Assembly: GCF_014054985.1 (NCBI RefSeq)
Contig: NZ_CP059569.1
Coordinates: 1,116,001 to 1,180,000 of the forward strand
DNA length: 64,000 bases
Origin: Kingella oralis
Lineage (GTDB): Bacteria; Pseudomonadota; Gammaproteobacteria; Burkholderiales; Neisseriaceae
Direction of reading: 5' to 3'
In this document: piece by piece, positions 9,292-17,105 of the stretch
Layout: each line of letters opens with the position of its first letter
Position numbering within the stretch: the first letter of the stretch is position 1
The notes under the pieces: generated by a model
Told to the model about the DNA's origin: nothing
Databases searched by the model: none
Seen by the model: the letters and a program-made list of their open reading frames with translations, nothing else
Program-made: the position numbers and the translations under genes

Positions 9292-9519
9292 ATGTCCCGA
9301 CAAATAGACCAAGCCTGCGAATTAGAGGAACGCTACCGCCAAGCGGCATTAGACTACCAAGCCAAACAAAACTACCCCCAACGCCCCAGCGCCAGCCATT
9401 GCCAAGATTGCGGCGACATCATCCCCGAAGCACGTCGCCGCGCTGCGCTCGGCTGCCAATATTGCATTGAATGCCAAGAAAGAATAGAGCATGCAAAAGC
9501 CCAATACGCTACGCGCTGA
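9292..9519 (+). CDS. TraR/DksA-type zinc finger protein
   Basis: 75-residue protein with a four-Cys zinc finger (CQDCGDIIPEARR then CQYCIECQ) of the TraR/DksA C4 family. Such small phage and plasmid relatives bind the RNA polymerase secondary channel and mimic DksA with ppGpp. It lies within the late operon, overlapping the start of tail gene R by 29 bases, so it would be made late in the lytic cycle. Confidence 0.88.
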   Translation: MSRQIDQACELEERYRQAALDYQAKQNYPQRPSASHCQDCGDIIPEARRRAALGCQYCIECQERIEHAKAQYATR

Positions 9520-9937
9520 AATTGAACAGCAACTGCCTGAGCTGGCGCAGAACCCCGAAAAGCTCAGCATGAACATCACGCAAGGCAGAATTATTGCCAA
9601 TAAAGGCAGCCTGAGCCACACCACCGAATATACGCTGAACATCTTGATAACCGACTTTACCAGCGACATAGAAATCCTAAAAACCACCATCATCCATTGG
9701 GCGCAAACCTACCAGCCCGACATTCTCGGCGCGGGCAACACGCCCAACCAGCGCACGTTTAATTTTGAAGCCGACATACTCAGCAACCAAAGCTACGACA
9801 TTCTGATTGAGCTGCCGCTCACCGAGCGCACGCTGGCGCAAGCGAACGAACACAACCAAATCACCATCAGCCACCCACGCAACGCCAATCACAGCGACCT
9901 GCTAACCGCGCTGGGCACCGCCCATCCCATTCCTTAA
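9491..9937 (+). CDS. R: P2-like tail completion protein (GpR)
   Basis: 148-residue protein matching P2 R (155) in length, order and motifs: an N-terminal LRAEIEQQLPELAQNPEKL, a central YTLNILITDF, and the C-terminal ITISHPR. It begins inside the upstream zinc finger gene and is followed four bases later by S. Confidence 0.88.
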   Translation: MQKPNTLRAEIEQQLPELAQNPEKLSMNITQGRIIANKGSLSHTTEYTLNILITDFTSDIEILKTTIIHWAQTYQPDILGAGNTPNQRTFNFEADILSNQSYDILIELPLTERTLAQANEHNQITISHPRNANHSDLLTALGTAHPIP

Positions 9938-9940
9938 ACC

Positions 9941-10522
9941 ATGACCGAACTAGACCAATACATCTTGCAAATTGACCACCTTGTGCAACAGCTTAGCCCC
10001 GCGCAAAGCCTCAACTTGATGCGCAAGATTGGCAGCAAGATTCGGCAAAGCAACAAGCAGCGCATCAAAGCCAACACCGAACCTGACGGCAACGCCTTTA
10101 CCCCCAGCAAAGCGCACGCCAACGGCAGAAAAACCCGCCGCATCGGCGTGGAACAAACCTTTTTGTACAAAGGCACGCTGCACCGCTATCGCACCCTGCA
10201 CGACTACGGCAATTACTACATCGGCTACGACTACCACACCCACGCCACTTTCCAAGCCCATAAAGACAAAATCCATCTGCCCACGGGCGACGGGCGGCGG
10301 CGACAAATGTTTCGCAAAATCCACCAATACAAATTTCTCAAACTCAAAGCGCAAAGCCATGAAGCGGCGATTGGCTTTTTGAGCGGTTTAACAGGCTACA
10401 TCGCCGCCGCCCACCAATACGGCGCAGAAACCCGCCCCGAGCGCACGCTGCTGGGTTTTTCCGAAAGCGATTTGCAGCTTATCCAGCACCTCATCAAAGA
10501 ACATTTGAACCCAAGCCATTAA
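9941..10522 (+). CDS. S: P2-like virion morphogenesis/tail completion protein (GpS)
   Basis: Tail completion protein, 193 residues (P2 S is 150). Family features: LDQYILQIDHLVQQLSPAQ at the N-terminus, RKIGSKIRQSNKQRI, and the C-terminal PERTLLGFSESDLQLIQHLI. The mid-section with many Tyr and His is longer than in P2. Confidence 0.9.
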   Translation: MTELDQYILQIDHLVQQLSPAQSLNLMRKIGSKIRQSNKQRIKANTEPDGNAFTPSKAHANGRKTRRIGVEQTFLYKGTLHRYRTLHDYGNYYIGYDYHTHATFQAHKDKIHLPTGDGRRRQMFRKIHQYKFLKLKAQSHEAAIGFLSGLTGYIAAAHQYGAETRPERTLLGFSESDLQLIQHLIKEHLNPSH

Positions 10523-10626
10523 GGCAGCCTGAAAATACCTAGAACACCCCCTTAACCCAGCCCGCGCAAGCCATTGCTTCGCACCTCGCGCATAATCCCA
10601 GCAACCCTTTTTAATACAGAGATGCC

Positions 10627-11250
10627 ATGAACACGCCCACCACCGCCAGCCACAACCGCTTGATTGCGAACTTGCTGAAACAAGGCAACATCGCCCAAGC
10701 CGATGCCGCGCGGGGGGTGGTGCGCGTGCAACATGGCGACTTGCTGACCGACTGGCTGCCCTATTTTGTGCCGTTTGCGGGCGGCGTTTCCGTGCATCGT
10801 GTGCCAAGCGTGGGCGAAAACTGCCTTGTGCTTGCGCCCAGCGGCGAAATCGCCAACGGCTTAGTGTTGTGCGGGCTGGCTTCCAACCAGCATCCGCAGC
10901 CCGGCACGTCGCCCGATGAAACCGTTATCCGCTTCCCCGACAACGCGCAGTTCAGATACAACCACAGCTCAGGCAGCCTGAAAATCAGCGGCACAAAAAC
11001 CATTGCAATCGAAGCCAGCGAAAGCATCACATTTGACACGCCCAAAGCCACGTTCACAGGCGAAGTGATTGTGCAAAACCTGCTCACCTTCCTTGCAGGC
11101 ATGGCGGGCAGCAACAGCAAAGGCGGTGCGGCTGCCAACATAACAGGCGATGTGAACCACACCCAAGGCAATCTGACCAGCAACGGCATCACGCTGCACA
11201 CGCACACCCACAAAGGCGACAGCGGCGGCACAACGGGAAGCCCGCAATGA
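10627..11250 (+). CDS. V: P2-like baseplate spike protein (GpV)
   Basis: Baseplate assembly protein forming the membrane-piercing spike. 207 residues (P2 V is 211). N-terminal OB-fold segment (ARGVVRVQHGDLLTDWLPYF), then a beta-helix region with an in-frame uptake sequence encoding SGSLKISG, and a His-rich tip (HTHTHKGDSGG) that may bind iron as in P2. Overlaps W by four bases. Confidence 0.93.
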   Translation: MNTPTTASHNRLIANLLKQGNIAQADAARGVVRVQHGDLLTDWLPYFVPFAGGVSVHRVPSVGENCLVLAPSGEIANGLVLCGLASNQHPQPGTSPDETVIRFPDNAQFRYNHSSGSLKISGTKTIAIEASESITFDTPKATFTGEVIVQNLLTFLAGMAGSNSKGGAAANITGDVNHTQGNLTSNGITLHTHTHKGDSGGTTGSPQ

Positions 11251-11576
11251 TGAACGAGCGCAACGGACGGCACATCAGCCTGATTGACCATGTGCACCAA
11301 TCCATCCGCAATATTTTGTTTACCCGCATCGGCACGCGCGTGGAGCGCGAGGAATACGGCAGCCTGCTGCCCGAGCTTTTGGACATGCCGCTCAACGACA
11401 TCACGCTGTTGCGCTGCAATGCCGCCGTTGTCCTTGCCATCGCACGCTGGGAGCCGCGTTATCAGATAGAGCACGCGCAAACCCAAGTTGTCCCGCAAAA
11501 CGGCAGCCTTGCCGTGCAAATCCAGCTTTCAGGCAGCCTGAATGGCAATTTGCAAAACTACATCATTGAAGCCTAA
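11247..11576 (+). CDS. W: P2-like baseplate wedge protein (GpW, gp25-like)
   Basis: Baseplate protein of the GPW/gp25 family, 109 residues. Contains the family pattern HVHQSIRNILFTRIGTRVEREEYGS, and ends near FQLSGSLNG, where an uptake sequence is translated. Operon order V-W-J-I. Confidence 0.93.
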   Translation: MMNERNGRHISLIDHVHQSIRNILFTRIGTRVEREEYGSLLPELLDMPLNDITLLRCNAAVVLAIARWEPRYQIEHAQTQVVPQNGSLAVQIQLSGSLNGNLQNYIIEA

Positions 11577-11579
11577 GCC

Positions 11580-12479
11580 ATGCAGCAAGAAATTGATTTA
11601 AGCCAACTGCCCGCGCCGCAAGCGATAGAAGAGATTAGCTTTGAAAGCATTTTTGAGCGTGAAAAGCAAAAGCTGATTGCGCTTTGCCCCGAGCATATCC
11701 GCACCGCCATCGCCGCCACGCTGGAACTGGAAAGCGAGCCGCTGACCATTGATTTGCAGCAACGCGCCTATGCCGAAATGCTGCTGCGCACGCGCATCAA
11801 CGAAGCCGCACGCGCCACGTTCCTCGCTTTTGCCACAGGCAGCGATTTAGACCACATCGCCGCATCGCGCGGGTTAAGCAGAAAAATCATCCAAACCGCC
11901 GATGAGCAAGCCAGCCCGCCCATCCCCGAAATCAAAGAAAGCGACACGGCATTGCGCAAACGTGTGCAAATGCACCCTGAAAAATTTGCGGCGGCTGGCC
12001 CGCGAGCTGCCTACAAAGCGCACGCGCTGGATATAGATGGCGTTGCCGATGCCAACCCTATCCGCCCCAAAGCAGGCACGGTGCGCGTGTACATCAAAGC
12101 CCATGCGGATAACGGCATCGCCGATGCTAGCCTGCTCGCCCGCGTGAAAGAGTATCTCTCCGCAGAGGAGCGCCGCCCCTTGTGCGACACGGTGGAAGTG
12201 GAATCAGGCAGCCTGAAAAACATCACCATCCGCTACCAAACGCGCTATCAAAGCCAGCTTGGCAAAGAAGTGGTGCAAAGCGAGCAGCAAAAAGCCCTTG
12301 ATGTTTTGTTTAGCGAACACGCCCATTTGGGCGCGCATATTGCCCTATCCAAAATCATCGGTGCGCTGGATGTGGCGGGCGCGGAAAAAGTGATTTTGCA
12401 CGAGCCTGCCGCCGACATTGAATGCGGCGCGGGCGAATTTATCCATATCAACGCCATACAAAGCAGCGAACTGGTTTAG
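11580..12479 (+). CDS. J: P2-like baseplate protein (GpJ)
   Basis: Baseplate J protein, 299 residues (P2 J is 302). Typical stretches are FLAFATGSDLDHIAA, YKAHALDIDGVADANPIRP and the C-terminal LDVAGAEKVILHEP. It starts four bases after W. Confidence 0.94.
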   Translation: MQQEIDLSQLPAPQAIEEISFESIFEREKQKLIALCPEHIRTAIAATLELESEPLTIDLQQRAYAEMLLRTRINEAARATFLAFATGSDLDHIAASRGLSRKIIQTADEQASPPIPEIKESDTALRKRVQMHPEKFAAAGPRAAYKAHALDIDGVADANPIRPKAGTVRVYIKAHADNGIADASLLARVKEYLSAEERRPLCDTVEVESGSLKNITIRYQTRYQSQLGKEVVQSEQQKALDVLFSEHAHLGAHIALSKIIGALDVAGAEKVILHEPAADIECGAGEFIHINAIQSSELV

Positions 12480-12481
12480 CC

Positions 12482-13066
12482 ATGCAAAGCATTCTGCCCA
12501 GCAACAACAGCCCCCTGATGCACGCGCTCGCCCAGTTGAGCGAGCAGCAAATTGCCGCGCTGGATTGGCGCGTGATTTTGCTCAACCGCGAAGCGGCTAC
12601 CTGCCAAACCCATTTTTTGCCGTATCTGGCTTGGGAAAACAGCATTGCCGACGCGGAGGGCTGGGGCTTTGCCGAAACCGAATCCGCGCAACGCAACCTA
12701 ATCCAAAACTATGTTGCCAAACATCAACACAAAGGCACGCCCGCCATGATTCGCCAGCTATTCCGCGATTTGCAACTGGGCGAAATAGACATCTTGGAGC
12801 GCGTGCACAACCTGACCTTTGACGGCAGCGCCACTTTTGACGGCAACTTCTTTTTTGGCGGCGGCAGCGATGACTGGGCGAAATATGCCATTGTGTTAAA
12901 GCGCGTGGTTTCCATTGCGCAAGCCGAAATCATCAAACAGTTTCTGGCTGAAATCACGCCGCTGCGCTGCGAGCTGGTTTATCTGGACTACCGCAGCAAC
13001 CCGCTTTACTGGAACGCCGAAATTGCTTTTGACGGAACTCATACCTTTGGAGCCATCACATCATGA
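12482..13066 (+). CDS. I: P2-like tail protein I
   Basis: Baseplate/tail protein I, 194 residues (P2 I is 176), starting at ATG 12482, three bases after J. The pattern LLPYLAWENSIADAEGW-like and the FDGSATFDGNFFFGG segment fit the family. It overlaps the tail fibre gene by four bases. Confidence 0.9.
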   Translation: MQSILPSNNSPLMHALAQLSEQQIAALDWRVILLNREAATCQTHFLPYLAWENSIADAEGWGFAETESAQRNLIQNYVAKHQHKGTPAMIRQLFRDLQLGEIDILERVHNLTFDGSATFDGNFFFGGGSDDWAKYAIVLKRVVSIAQAEIIKQFLAEITPLRCELVYLDYRSNPLYWNAEIAFDGTHTFGAITS

Positions 13067-13872
13067 CCGATACAGCCATTCAAGAAAACCCACAATGGGA
13101 AGCCATCGTCCGCCAAGTAGATACGGGCGACCGCGTGCTCGGTGGAGCGGACGGCGCGGTAAACATTGCCTACCGCCAGCTTGCCAACCGCACGAGCTAC
13201 CTGAAACAGCAAATTACCGAGCTGAATGCAGCGTTGCCCGGCAATGCCACTGCCAAAACAGCGGGGCTGGTCAAGCTCATCAACACGCTCAACAGCACCG
13301 TCACCGATGCCGCACTCACCGCAGCGCAGGGCAAAGCCTTGAACGATGCGATTACAAAATTGAACGAGCTACTGACGGGTTACTCGTCATACAGCCTACT
13401 TCCAACCGGAGCAGTTTTTTTCTATTTAGGAGAAACCGCACCATCAGGTTCGTTAAAAATGAATGGTGCGGCAATTTCACGCACACTTTATGCGAATTTA
13501 TTTGCGTTAATTGGCACGCGATATGGTGCAGGCGATGGGCATTCTACATATAACCTGCCTGACGCACGCGGGGAATTCCCGCGCTTTTGGGATGACGGAC
13601 GCGGGGTGGATGTGGGGCGCGGTTTGGGGACTTGGCAGGGCGATGCCATTCGCAACATCACCGCGCAGATGTACCTGTACGGCCAAGATGGCTCAAGCAG
13701 CCAGGGCGCGTTCGGCTTCCGCAAGCAGGGCGAGCGCGGGCTGGTATGGTCGCGCAACGACAACAATGCGGGTGTGGTGATGGATTTTTGGCTGGACGCG
13801 TCCAAAGTCGTCCCCACCGCTCACGAAAACCGCCCGCGCAATATCGCGCTGCTGGCATGTATAAAATATTAA
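13063..13872 (+). CDS. H: Tail fibre with collar domain (GpH-like)
   Basis: Host-binding fibre, 269 residues, much shorter than P2 H (669). N-terminal baseplate-attachment part (VRQVDTGDRVLGGADGAVNIAYRQLANRT), then a tail-collar domain (PTGAVFFYLGETAPSGSLKMNG, then YNLPDARGEFPRFWDDGRGVD) and a C-terminal shape seen in Mu-like and P2-like fibres (RPRNIALLACIKY). Bases about 13380-13545 are AT-richer than their surroundings, suggesting a recombined patch. Confidence 0.88.
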   Translation: MTDTAIQENPQWEAIVRQVDTGDRVLGGADGAVNIAYRQLANRTSYLKQQITELNAALPGNATAKTAGLVKLINTLNSTVTDAALTAAQGKALNDAITKLNELLTGYSSYSLLPTGAVFFYLGETAPSGSLKMNGAAISRTLYANLFALIGTRYGAGDGHSTYNLPDARGEFPRFWDDGRGVDVGRGLGTWQGDAIRNITAQMYLYGQDGSSSQGAFGFRKQGERGLVWSRNDNNAGVVMDFWLDASKVVPTAHENRPRNIALLACIKY

Positions 13873-13887
13873 CGAAGGGACAAAACG

Positions 13888-14649
13888 ATGAGCGATTTAC
13901 CCCAAACCAAACCTGTATGCCAATTGGATGCAGATGGCTTTTACCTGCATCAAACCGTTGCCGATGCCGACCCCATGCAGCCTGAAAACTGGTTAATCCC
14001 AGCAGGCTGTGTGGACGCTGAACCACCCGAAAGTAAACAGGGCTTTGTTGCCCAATGGCAGCCCCAAAGCCAAACATGGGCATACCTGCCCGACTATCGC
14101 GGGCAAACGGTTTACCGCACCGACAATGGGCAGCCTGAAACCGTGCAAACCGTGGGCGAGCTGCCCGCTCATTTGACCGCTGCTGCACCGCCATCCGAAC
14201 TGCACGAATGGAGCGCAGAAAAACAAACATGGCAGCTTAACCGCACCAAGCAAAAAGCCGCCGAGCAAGCGCAGTTTCAGGCTGCCCAAGCAGCAAAACT
14301 GGCGGAACTTGCCACCGCCGCGCAGGCATTTGTGGATAAACACGCGAAAACGGATATTGTGCCTGCCTTTGAGCAGGAAACTTGGGCGATGCAGGGCGCG
14401 GAGGCGCGAGCATGGGCGGAGGACGACAACGCGCCGACACCGGTGTTGGACGGCATCGCCAAGCATCGCGGCATTGACCGCATCGTGCTGATTCGCGCCG
14501 CGCTGCGCAAAACGCAGCAGTACGAGATGCTGGCAGCGTGCGTGGCGGGGCAGCGGCAGGCGTTGCAGGTGCAGATTGAGCGCGCCAAAACGCAGGATGA
14601 TTTGGCGGCGGTTGAGATTGCGTTCAGGCTGCCTGAAACGGAGGGCTAG
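13888..14649 (+). CDS. G: Tail fibre assembly / DUF4376-like protein
   Basis: 253-residue protein directly after the fibre gene. Short Trp/Pro-rich repeats in the first half (WLIPAGCVDAEPPE, WQPQSQTWAYLPDYRG) followed by helical segments resemble phage tail-fibre assembly proteins and DUF4376 fibre-associated proteins. It probably chaperones fibre folding; the exact role is inferred from position. The last residues (RLPETEG) are encoded by an uptake sequence. Confidence 0.72.
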   Translation: MSDLPQTKPVCQLDADGFYLHQTVADADPMQPENWLIPAGCVDAEPPESKQGFVAQWQPQSQTWAYLPDYRGQTVYRTDNGQPETVQTVGELPAHLTAAAPPSELHEWSAEKQTWQLNRTKQKAAEQAQFQAAQAAKLAELATAAQAFVDKHAKTDIVPAFEQETWAMQGAEARAWAEDDNAPTPVLDGIAKHRGIDRIVLIRAALRKTQQYEMLAACVAGQRQALQVQIERAKTQDDLAAVEIAFRLPETEG

Positions 14650-14652
14650 ACC

Positions 14653-15156
14653 ATGACGCAGGTTTATTTGGCTTTATACAAAGGGCGCAAACGCGGCAAG
14701 TCGCCGCGCGAGCTGTGGCAACGCTTGACGGATTGGGCGGTGCGCACCGCCACGGGCGGGCAGTACAGCCATTGCGAGATTGCGGTTAAGCATGGCTTTG
14801 CCGAGGATTACCACTGCTATTCCGCCAGCCTACGAGACGGCGGCGTGCGTGCCAAAACCATGCCGCTGCCCGCCGACAAGTGGGATTTAATCCCTATCCG
14901 CGATGCGGAGGCGCACGACAAGGTTTGGGCGCTGTATCAAGCCACGAGTGGGGCGAGATATGACTACATCGGCGCGTTGGGCGTGGTGTTGCCTGTGCGG
15001 CAGGTTGAGCAGAGATGGTTTTGCTCGGAGTGGTGCGCCCGTGCGTTGGGGCTAGGGCAGCCTGAAAAGTATAGCCCGAGCCGTTTGGCGCGACGCGTTG
15101 CAGGCAGCATTTTGAACGTGGCGGAATACGCCGGGGAGGAGTCGCCAAAAAAATAG
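14653..15156 (+). CDS. Permuted papain-like (NlpC/P60-YiiX type) protein
   Basis: 167 residues. A His in the GGQYSHCEIAV motif precedes a Cys in RWFCSEWCARAL, with YDYIGALG between them: the order His-then-Cys is that of permuted NlpC/P60/YiiX-like cysteine hydrolases. The substrate is unknown; peptidoglycan or lipid-linked amide bonds are usual for the fold. It lies between the fibre genes and the com-methyltransferase unit, so it may be a virion-associated or late accessory protein. Confidence 0.65.
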   Translation: MTQVYLALYKGRKRGKSPRELWQRLTDWAVRTATGGQYSHCEIAVKHGFAEDYHCYSASLRDGGVRAKTMPLPADKWDLIPIRDAEAHDKVWALYQATSGARYDYIGALGVVLPVRQVEQRWFCSEWCARALGLGQPEKYSPSRLARRVAGSILNVAEYAGEESPKK

Positions 15157-15164
15157 CAAAAAAC

Positions 15165-15310
15165 ATATAAAAATCCCCCGTTAAAACAACGGGGGAATGC
15201 TGAAAAGTACGGCAGAGACGAAGGCATGCTGTAACACGCCTCCGCCCCCTTGCCAAAGCAGAGGTGTCCTGCATCAGCCGCCGTAGCCCTCGAGGGCGGG
15301 CGGATTGTAA
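15165..15310 (-). ncRNA. Candidate leftward non-coding RNA upstream of com
   Basis: The 178-base gap before com has no convincing gene but shows RNA-like structure on the reverse strand: a GC stem followed by a T-run at 15175-15195, and a stem (AGGCGTG / CATGCCT at about 15207-15226) that pairs better on the reverse strand because of a G-U pair. A TACAAT hexamer lies at about 15303-15308 on the reverse strand without a good -35. The transcript would run antisense to the com leader. Low certainty. Confidence 0.3.
15171..15195 (-). terminator. Intrinsic terminator on the reverse strand
   Basis: An eight-base-pair stem CCCCCGTT/AACGGGGG with a five-base loop is followed, reading leftward, by a T-run (ATTTTTA). 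There is no T-run on the forward side, so it should stop leftward transcription. Confidence 0.55.
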
Positions 15311-15333
15311 ACCAAAACAGGAGTATCTGCACC

Positions 15334-15477
15334 ATGACAACACACACATCTACATCACAATCCACCGAACTGCGCTGTCAGTCCTGCAACCGCAAGCTAG
15401 GCGAAATCGCGGGCACATACCGCCTTGCGGTCAAATGCCCGCGCTGCAAGCAATTCAACCACTTTCAGGCAGCCTGA
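15334..15477 (+). CDS. com: Com-like zinc finger translational activator
   Basis: 47-residue protein with two CxxC knuckles (CQSCNRKLGEIAG and CPRCKQFN), the hallmark of the Mu Com family. In Mu, Com binds the mom mRNA and opens a hairpin hiding the mom start. Here the next gene is an adenine methyltransferase instead of mom, the arrangement known from Mu-like prophages of Haemophilus and Neisseria. The stop codon lies in an uptake sequence. A hairpin covering the methyltransferase start follows 17 bases later. Confidence 0.9.
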   Translation: MTTHTSTSQSTELRCQSCNRKLGEIAGTYRLAVKCPRCKQFNHFQAA

Positions 15478-15493
15478 AAATCCCTTTTCTTTT

Positions 15494-15566
15494 TTGAGCA
15501 TCCATAGCATGCCTTTCGCTGAGCGCCCCGAGCGTCTGTATTTGAAAGGACACTATGGATGCTCAA
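15494..15566 (+). promoter_or_regulatory. Translation-blocking hairpin at the methyltransferase start
   Basis: A perfect 14-bp inverted repeat (15494-15507 with 15553-15566) pairs TTGAGCATCCATAG with the segment holding the methyltransferase ATG (15555-15557). Inside it CCTTTC (15512-15517) pairs exactly with GAAAGG (15544-15549), the Shine-Dalgarno. CGCT/AGCG closes the top. Both start codon and ribosome site are thus buried. By analogy with Mu com-mom this is the switch opened by Com. Confidence 0.8.
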
Positions 15567-16421
15567 TCTCTATCTCAACCCAAACAAACCTACCGCAAAG
15601 CTCCTTTGCCGTTTGTTGGGCAAAAGCGCAATTTTTTAAAACACCTTATCCCTGTCTTGCAGCAAAATATCCCAAATGATGGCGCAGGATGGACAATTGT
15701 GGATGTATTCGGCGGCAGCGGCTTGCTAGCGCATACCACCAAACGCACCTTGCCCAAAGCGCGCGTGATTTACAACGACTTTGACGGATACGCCGAGCGC
15801 ATCAAAAACATCCCCGACACCAACCGCCTGCGCGACAGGCTGGCGGAGGTATTGGACAAGCAGCCGCGCGACAAGGCGTTAAACGCAGATGCCAAAGCCG
15901 CCGTGGTCGTTATCATCCGAGGCTTCGGCGGCTACAAAGACCTCAACTGCCTGCGCTCGTGGCTGCTGTACAGCGGCAAAGAGGCGGCAACGCCGGATTG
16001 TCTGTATGGGGAGACCCTGTACAACCGCCTGCGCCTCAGCCCCTACCCCGAGGCGGCGGACTATTTGGACGGGCTGGACATTACGAGCCAATCCTTTGAG
16101 ACCCTGCTGCCCCGATACGCCGGGCAGGACAACACCCTGCTGATACTTGACCCGCCCTATGTCTGCACCCAACAGGGCATGTACGCCAACCAAACCTATT
16201 TCGGCATGGTGCCGTTTCTGACGCTGGCGCAGATGGTGCGCCCGCCGTTTGTGTTTTTCAGCAGCACGAGGAGCGAGTTTTTGGATTATCTGGGCTTCCT
16301 GCGGCAATACAAGCCGCAGGAATGGGCGAACTGGGCGGGGTTTGGGCAGGTAACGATACGGGGCACGCTGTCCAAAGGCAGTTGCTACGAGGACAATATG
16401 GTTTACCGTTTTGAGCGGTAA
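15555..16421 (+). CDS. Phage DNA N6-adenine methyltransferase (Dam/D12-like)
   Basis: 288 residues of the D12/Dam class: SAM-binding PFVGQKRNF near residue 20, DVFGGSGLLA near 50, and catalytic DPPY near 195. Related enzymes in Mu-like prophages replace Mom and methylate adenines with little sequence preference, protecting phage DNA from restriction. Translation is probably controlled by the upstream Com-like protein through the hairpin. No uptake sequences occur in the gene. It is followed by a strong terminator that closes the late operon section. Confidence 0.9.
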   Translation: MDAQSLSQPKQTYRKAPLPFVGQKRNFLKHLIPVLQQNIPNDGAGWTIVDVFGGSGLLAHTTKRTLPKARVIYNDFDGYAERIKNIPDTNRLRDRLAEVLDKQPRDKALNADAKAAVVVIIRGFGGYKDLNCLRSWLLYSGKEAATPDCLYGETLYNRLRLSPYPEAADYLDGLDITSQSFETLLPRYAGQDNTLLILDPPYVCTQQGMYANQTYFGMVPFLTLAQMVRPPFVFFSSTRSEFLDYLGFLRQYKPQEWANWAGFGQVTIRGTLSKGSCYEDNMVYRFER

Positions 16422-16428
16422 AAATGCA

Positions 16429-16482
16429 AAACCGCCGCGCAAAAGTCTTGATGCTAGTGCTTTTGCGCGGCGGTTCTTTTTT
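16429..16482 (+). terminator. Strong intrinsic terminator after the methyltransferase
   Basis: A 16-bp perfect stem (16429-16444 with 16460-16475, AACCGCCGCGCAAAAG) and a CTTTTTT run. It separates the late fibre/methyltransferase genes from the accessory island. Confidence 0.93.
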
Positions 16483-16537
16483 AAACAAAATAAATTCACA
16501 ATAAAATCAATAGCATCATCATCTTTTGCAAAATAAA

Positions 16538-16650
16538 TGCAAAAAGTGCTTGCATAAATATCCCAATGGGATATAATACACACATCGCAGCACAGCGCGA
16601 TAAACAACCGATTAACTAAATGGCCGCCTGCGGGCGGGTAGGAGACAAAA
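16538..16650 (+). promoter_or_regulatory. Promoter-operator-leader cassette, copy A
   Basis: A 113-base block repeated almost exactly at 17668-17780. It has a -35 TTGCAT (16550-16555), a 16-base spacer and a -10 TATAAT (16572-16577). A 17-bp perfect palindrome (16558-16574, ATATCCCA-A-TGGGATAT) fills the spacer and overlaps the -10, an ideal repressor operator. The leader ends in a small CCGCC/GGCGG hairpin and an AGGAGA ribosome site. Confidence 0.85.
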
Positions 16651-16651
16651 A

Positions 16652-17014
16652 ATGAAATACGAAATTAGAGATTTTGGCGGTAAAAACCGTTTTGCCATGT
16701 TGCCAGTTATCATTAACCGCCCCGAATACTTGTCAGGGTCTGAAAAACAAATAGCTTGGGCTAATGACATCTTGGATTCGGTTGCGGCTTTTTGGGCTGA
16801 AGCAAATAACCTTTACGCCCTAAGACTTCCGGAGGGCATGGATATTGCCGATGCCCGGCTCGAATCAGCCCTTGACGGCTGGGCCGCCAAATTCCAAAGC
16901 CAATTTGATGCGTTTTTTGCCCATACCGATGCAAAATATTACATCGAGCATCTTAAAGGTTTTAACGGCAACTGGGAAAAAGATAGACTGCAAATTATCA
17001 TCACAACGCGATAA
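16652..17014 (+). CDS. Accessory island protein of unknown function
   Basis: 120 residues, not recognised. Soluble, mixed alpha/beta, rich in aromatic residues (FWAEANNLYALRLPEGMDIADARLESALDGW, FDAFFAHTDAKYYIEHLKGFNGNW). It is driven by promoter cassette A, with good ribosome site AGGAGA. A terminator follows at 17021. In P2-like phages genes between the fibre region and sheath FI are variable cargo, often against other phages; whether this one is such a gene is not shown. Confidence 0.7.
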   Translation: MKYEIRDFGGKNRFAMLPVIINRPEYLSGSEKQIAWANDILDSVAAFWAEANNLYALRLPEGMDIADARLESALDGWAAKFQSQFDAFFAHTDAKYYIEHLKGFNGNWEKDRLQIIITTR

Positions 17015-17020
17015 TATTGA

Positions 17021-17054
17021 CGGGGCAGACGAAAAGGCGTAAAGTCTGCCCCGT
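17021..17054 (+). terminator. Terminator-like hairpin
   Basis: CGGGGCAGAC (17021-17030) pairs perfectly with GTCTGCCCCG (17044-17053 region), then TTGTTT. It should end transcription from copy A in part; the T-run is short, so read-through into the two repeat units that follow is likely. Confidence 0.75.
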
Positions 17055-17055
17055 T

Positions 17056-17089
17056 GTTTCAGCCGCCGCAAGCGGCTGTGTGTTGAAAC
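17056..17089 (+). repeat. Solitary CRISPR-repeat-like unit 1
   Basis: 34 bases starting GTTTCAG, with stem AGCCGC/GCGGCT around CGCAA, and ending TGTGTTGAAAC. The ending, the short GC stem and the length are those of a type I-C-like CRISPR repeat. No cas gene, array or adaptation module is present in the window. See unit 2. Confidence 0.5.
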
Positions 17090-17105
17090 TAAAGTAGTTA
17101 TGTTC

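Noticed and set aside
9292..9519. DksA itself
   Set aside because: Only 75 residues and lacks the coiled-coil of DksA; it is the short TraR-like type.
15879..16607. 242-residue reverse-strand open frame under the adenine methyltransferase
   Set aside because: Antisense to a clear methyltransferase with catalytic motifs; composition is that of a shadow frame.
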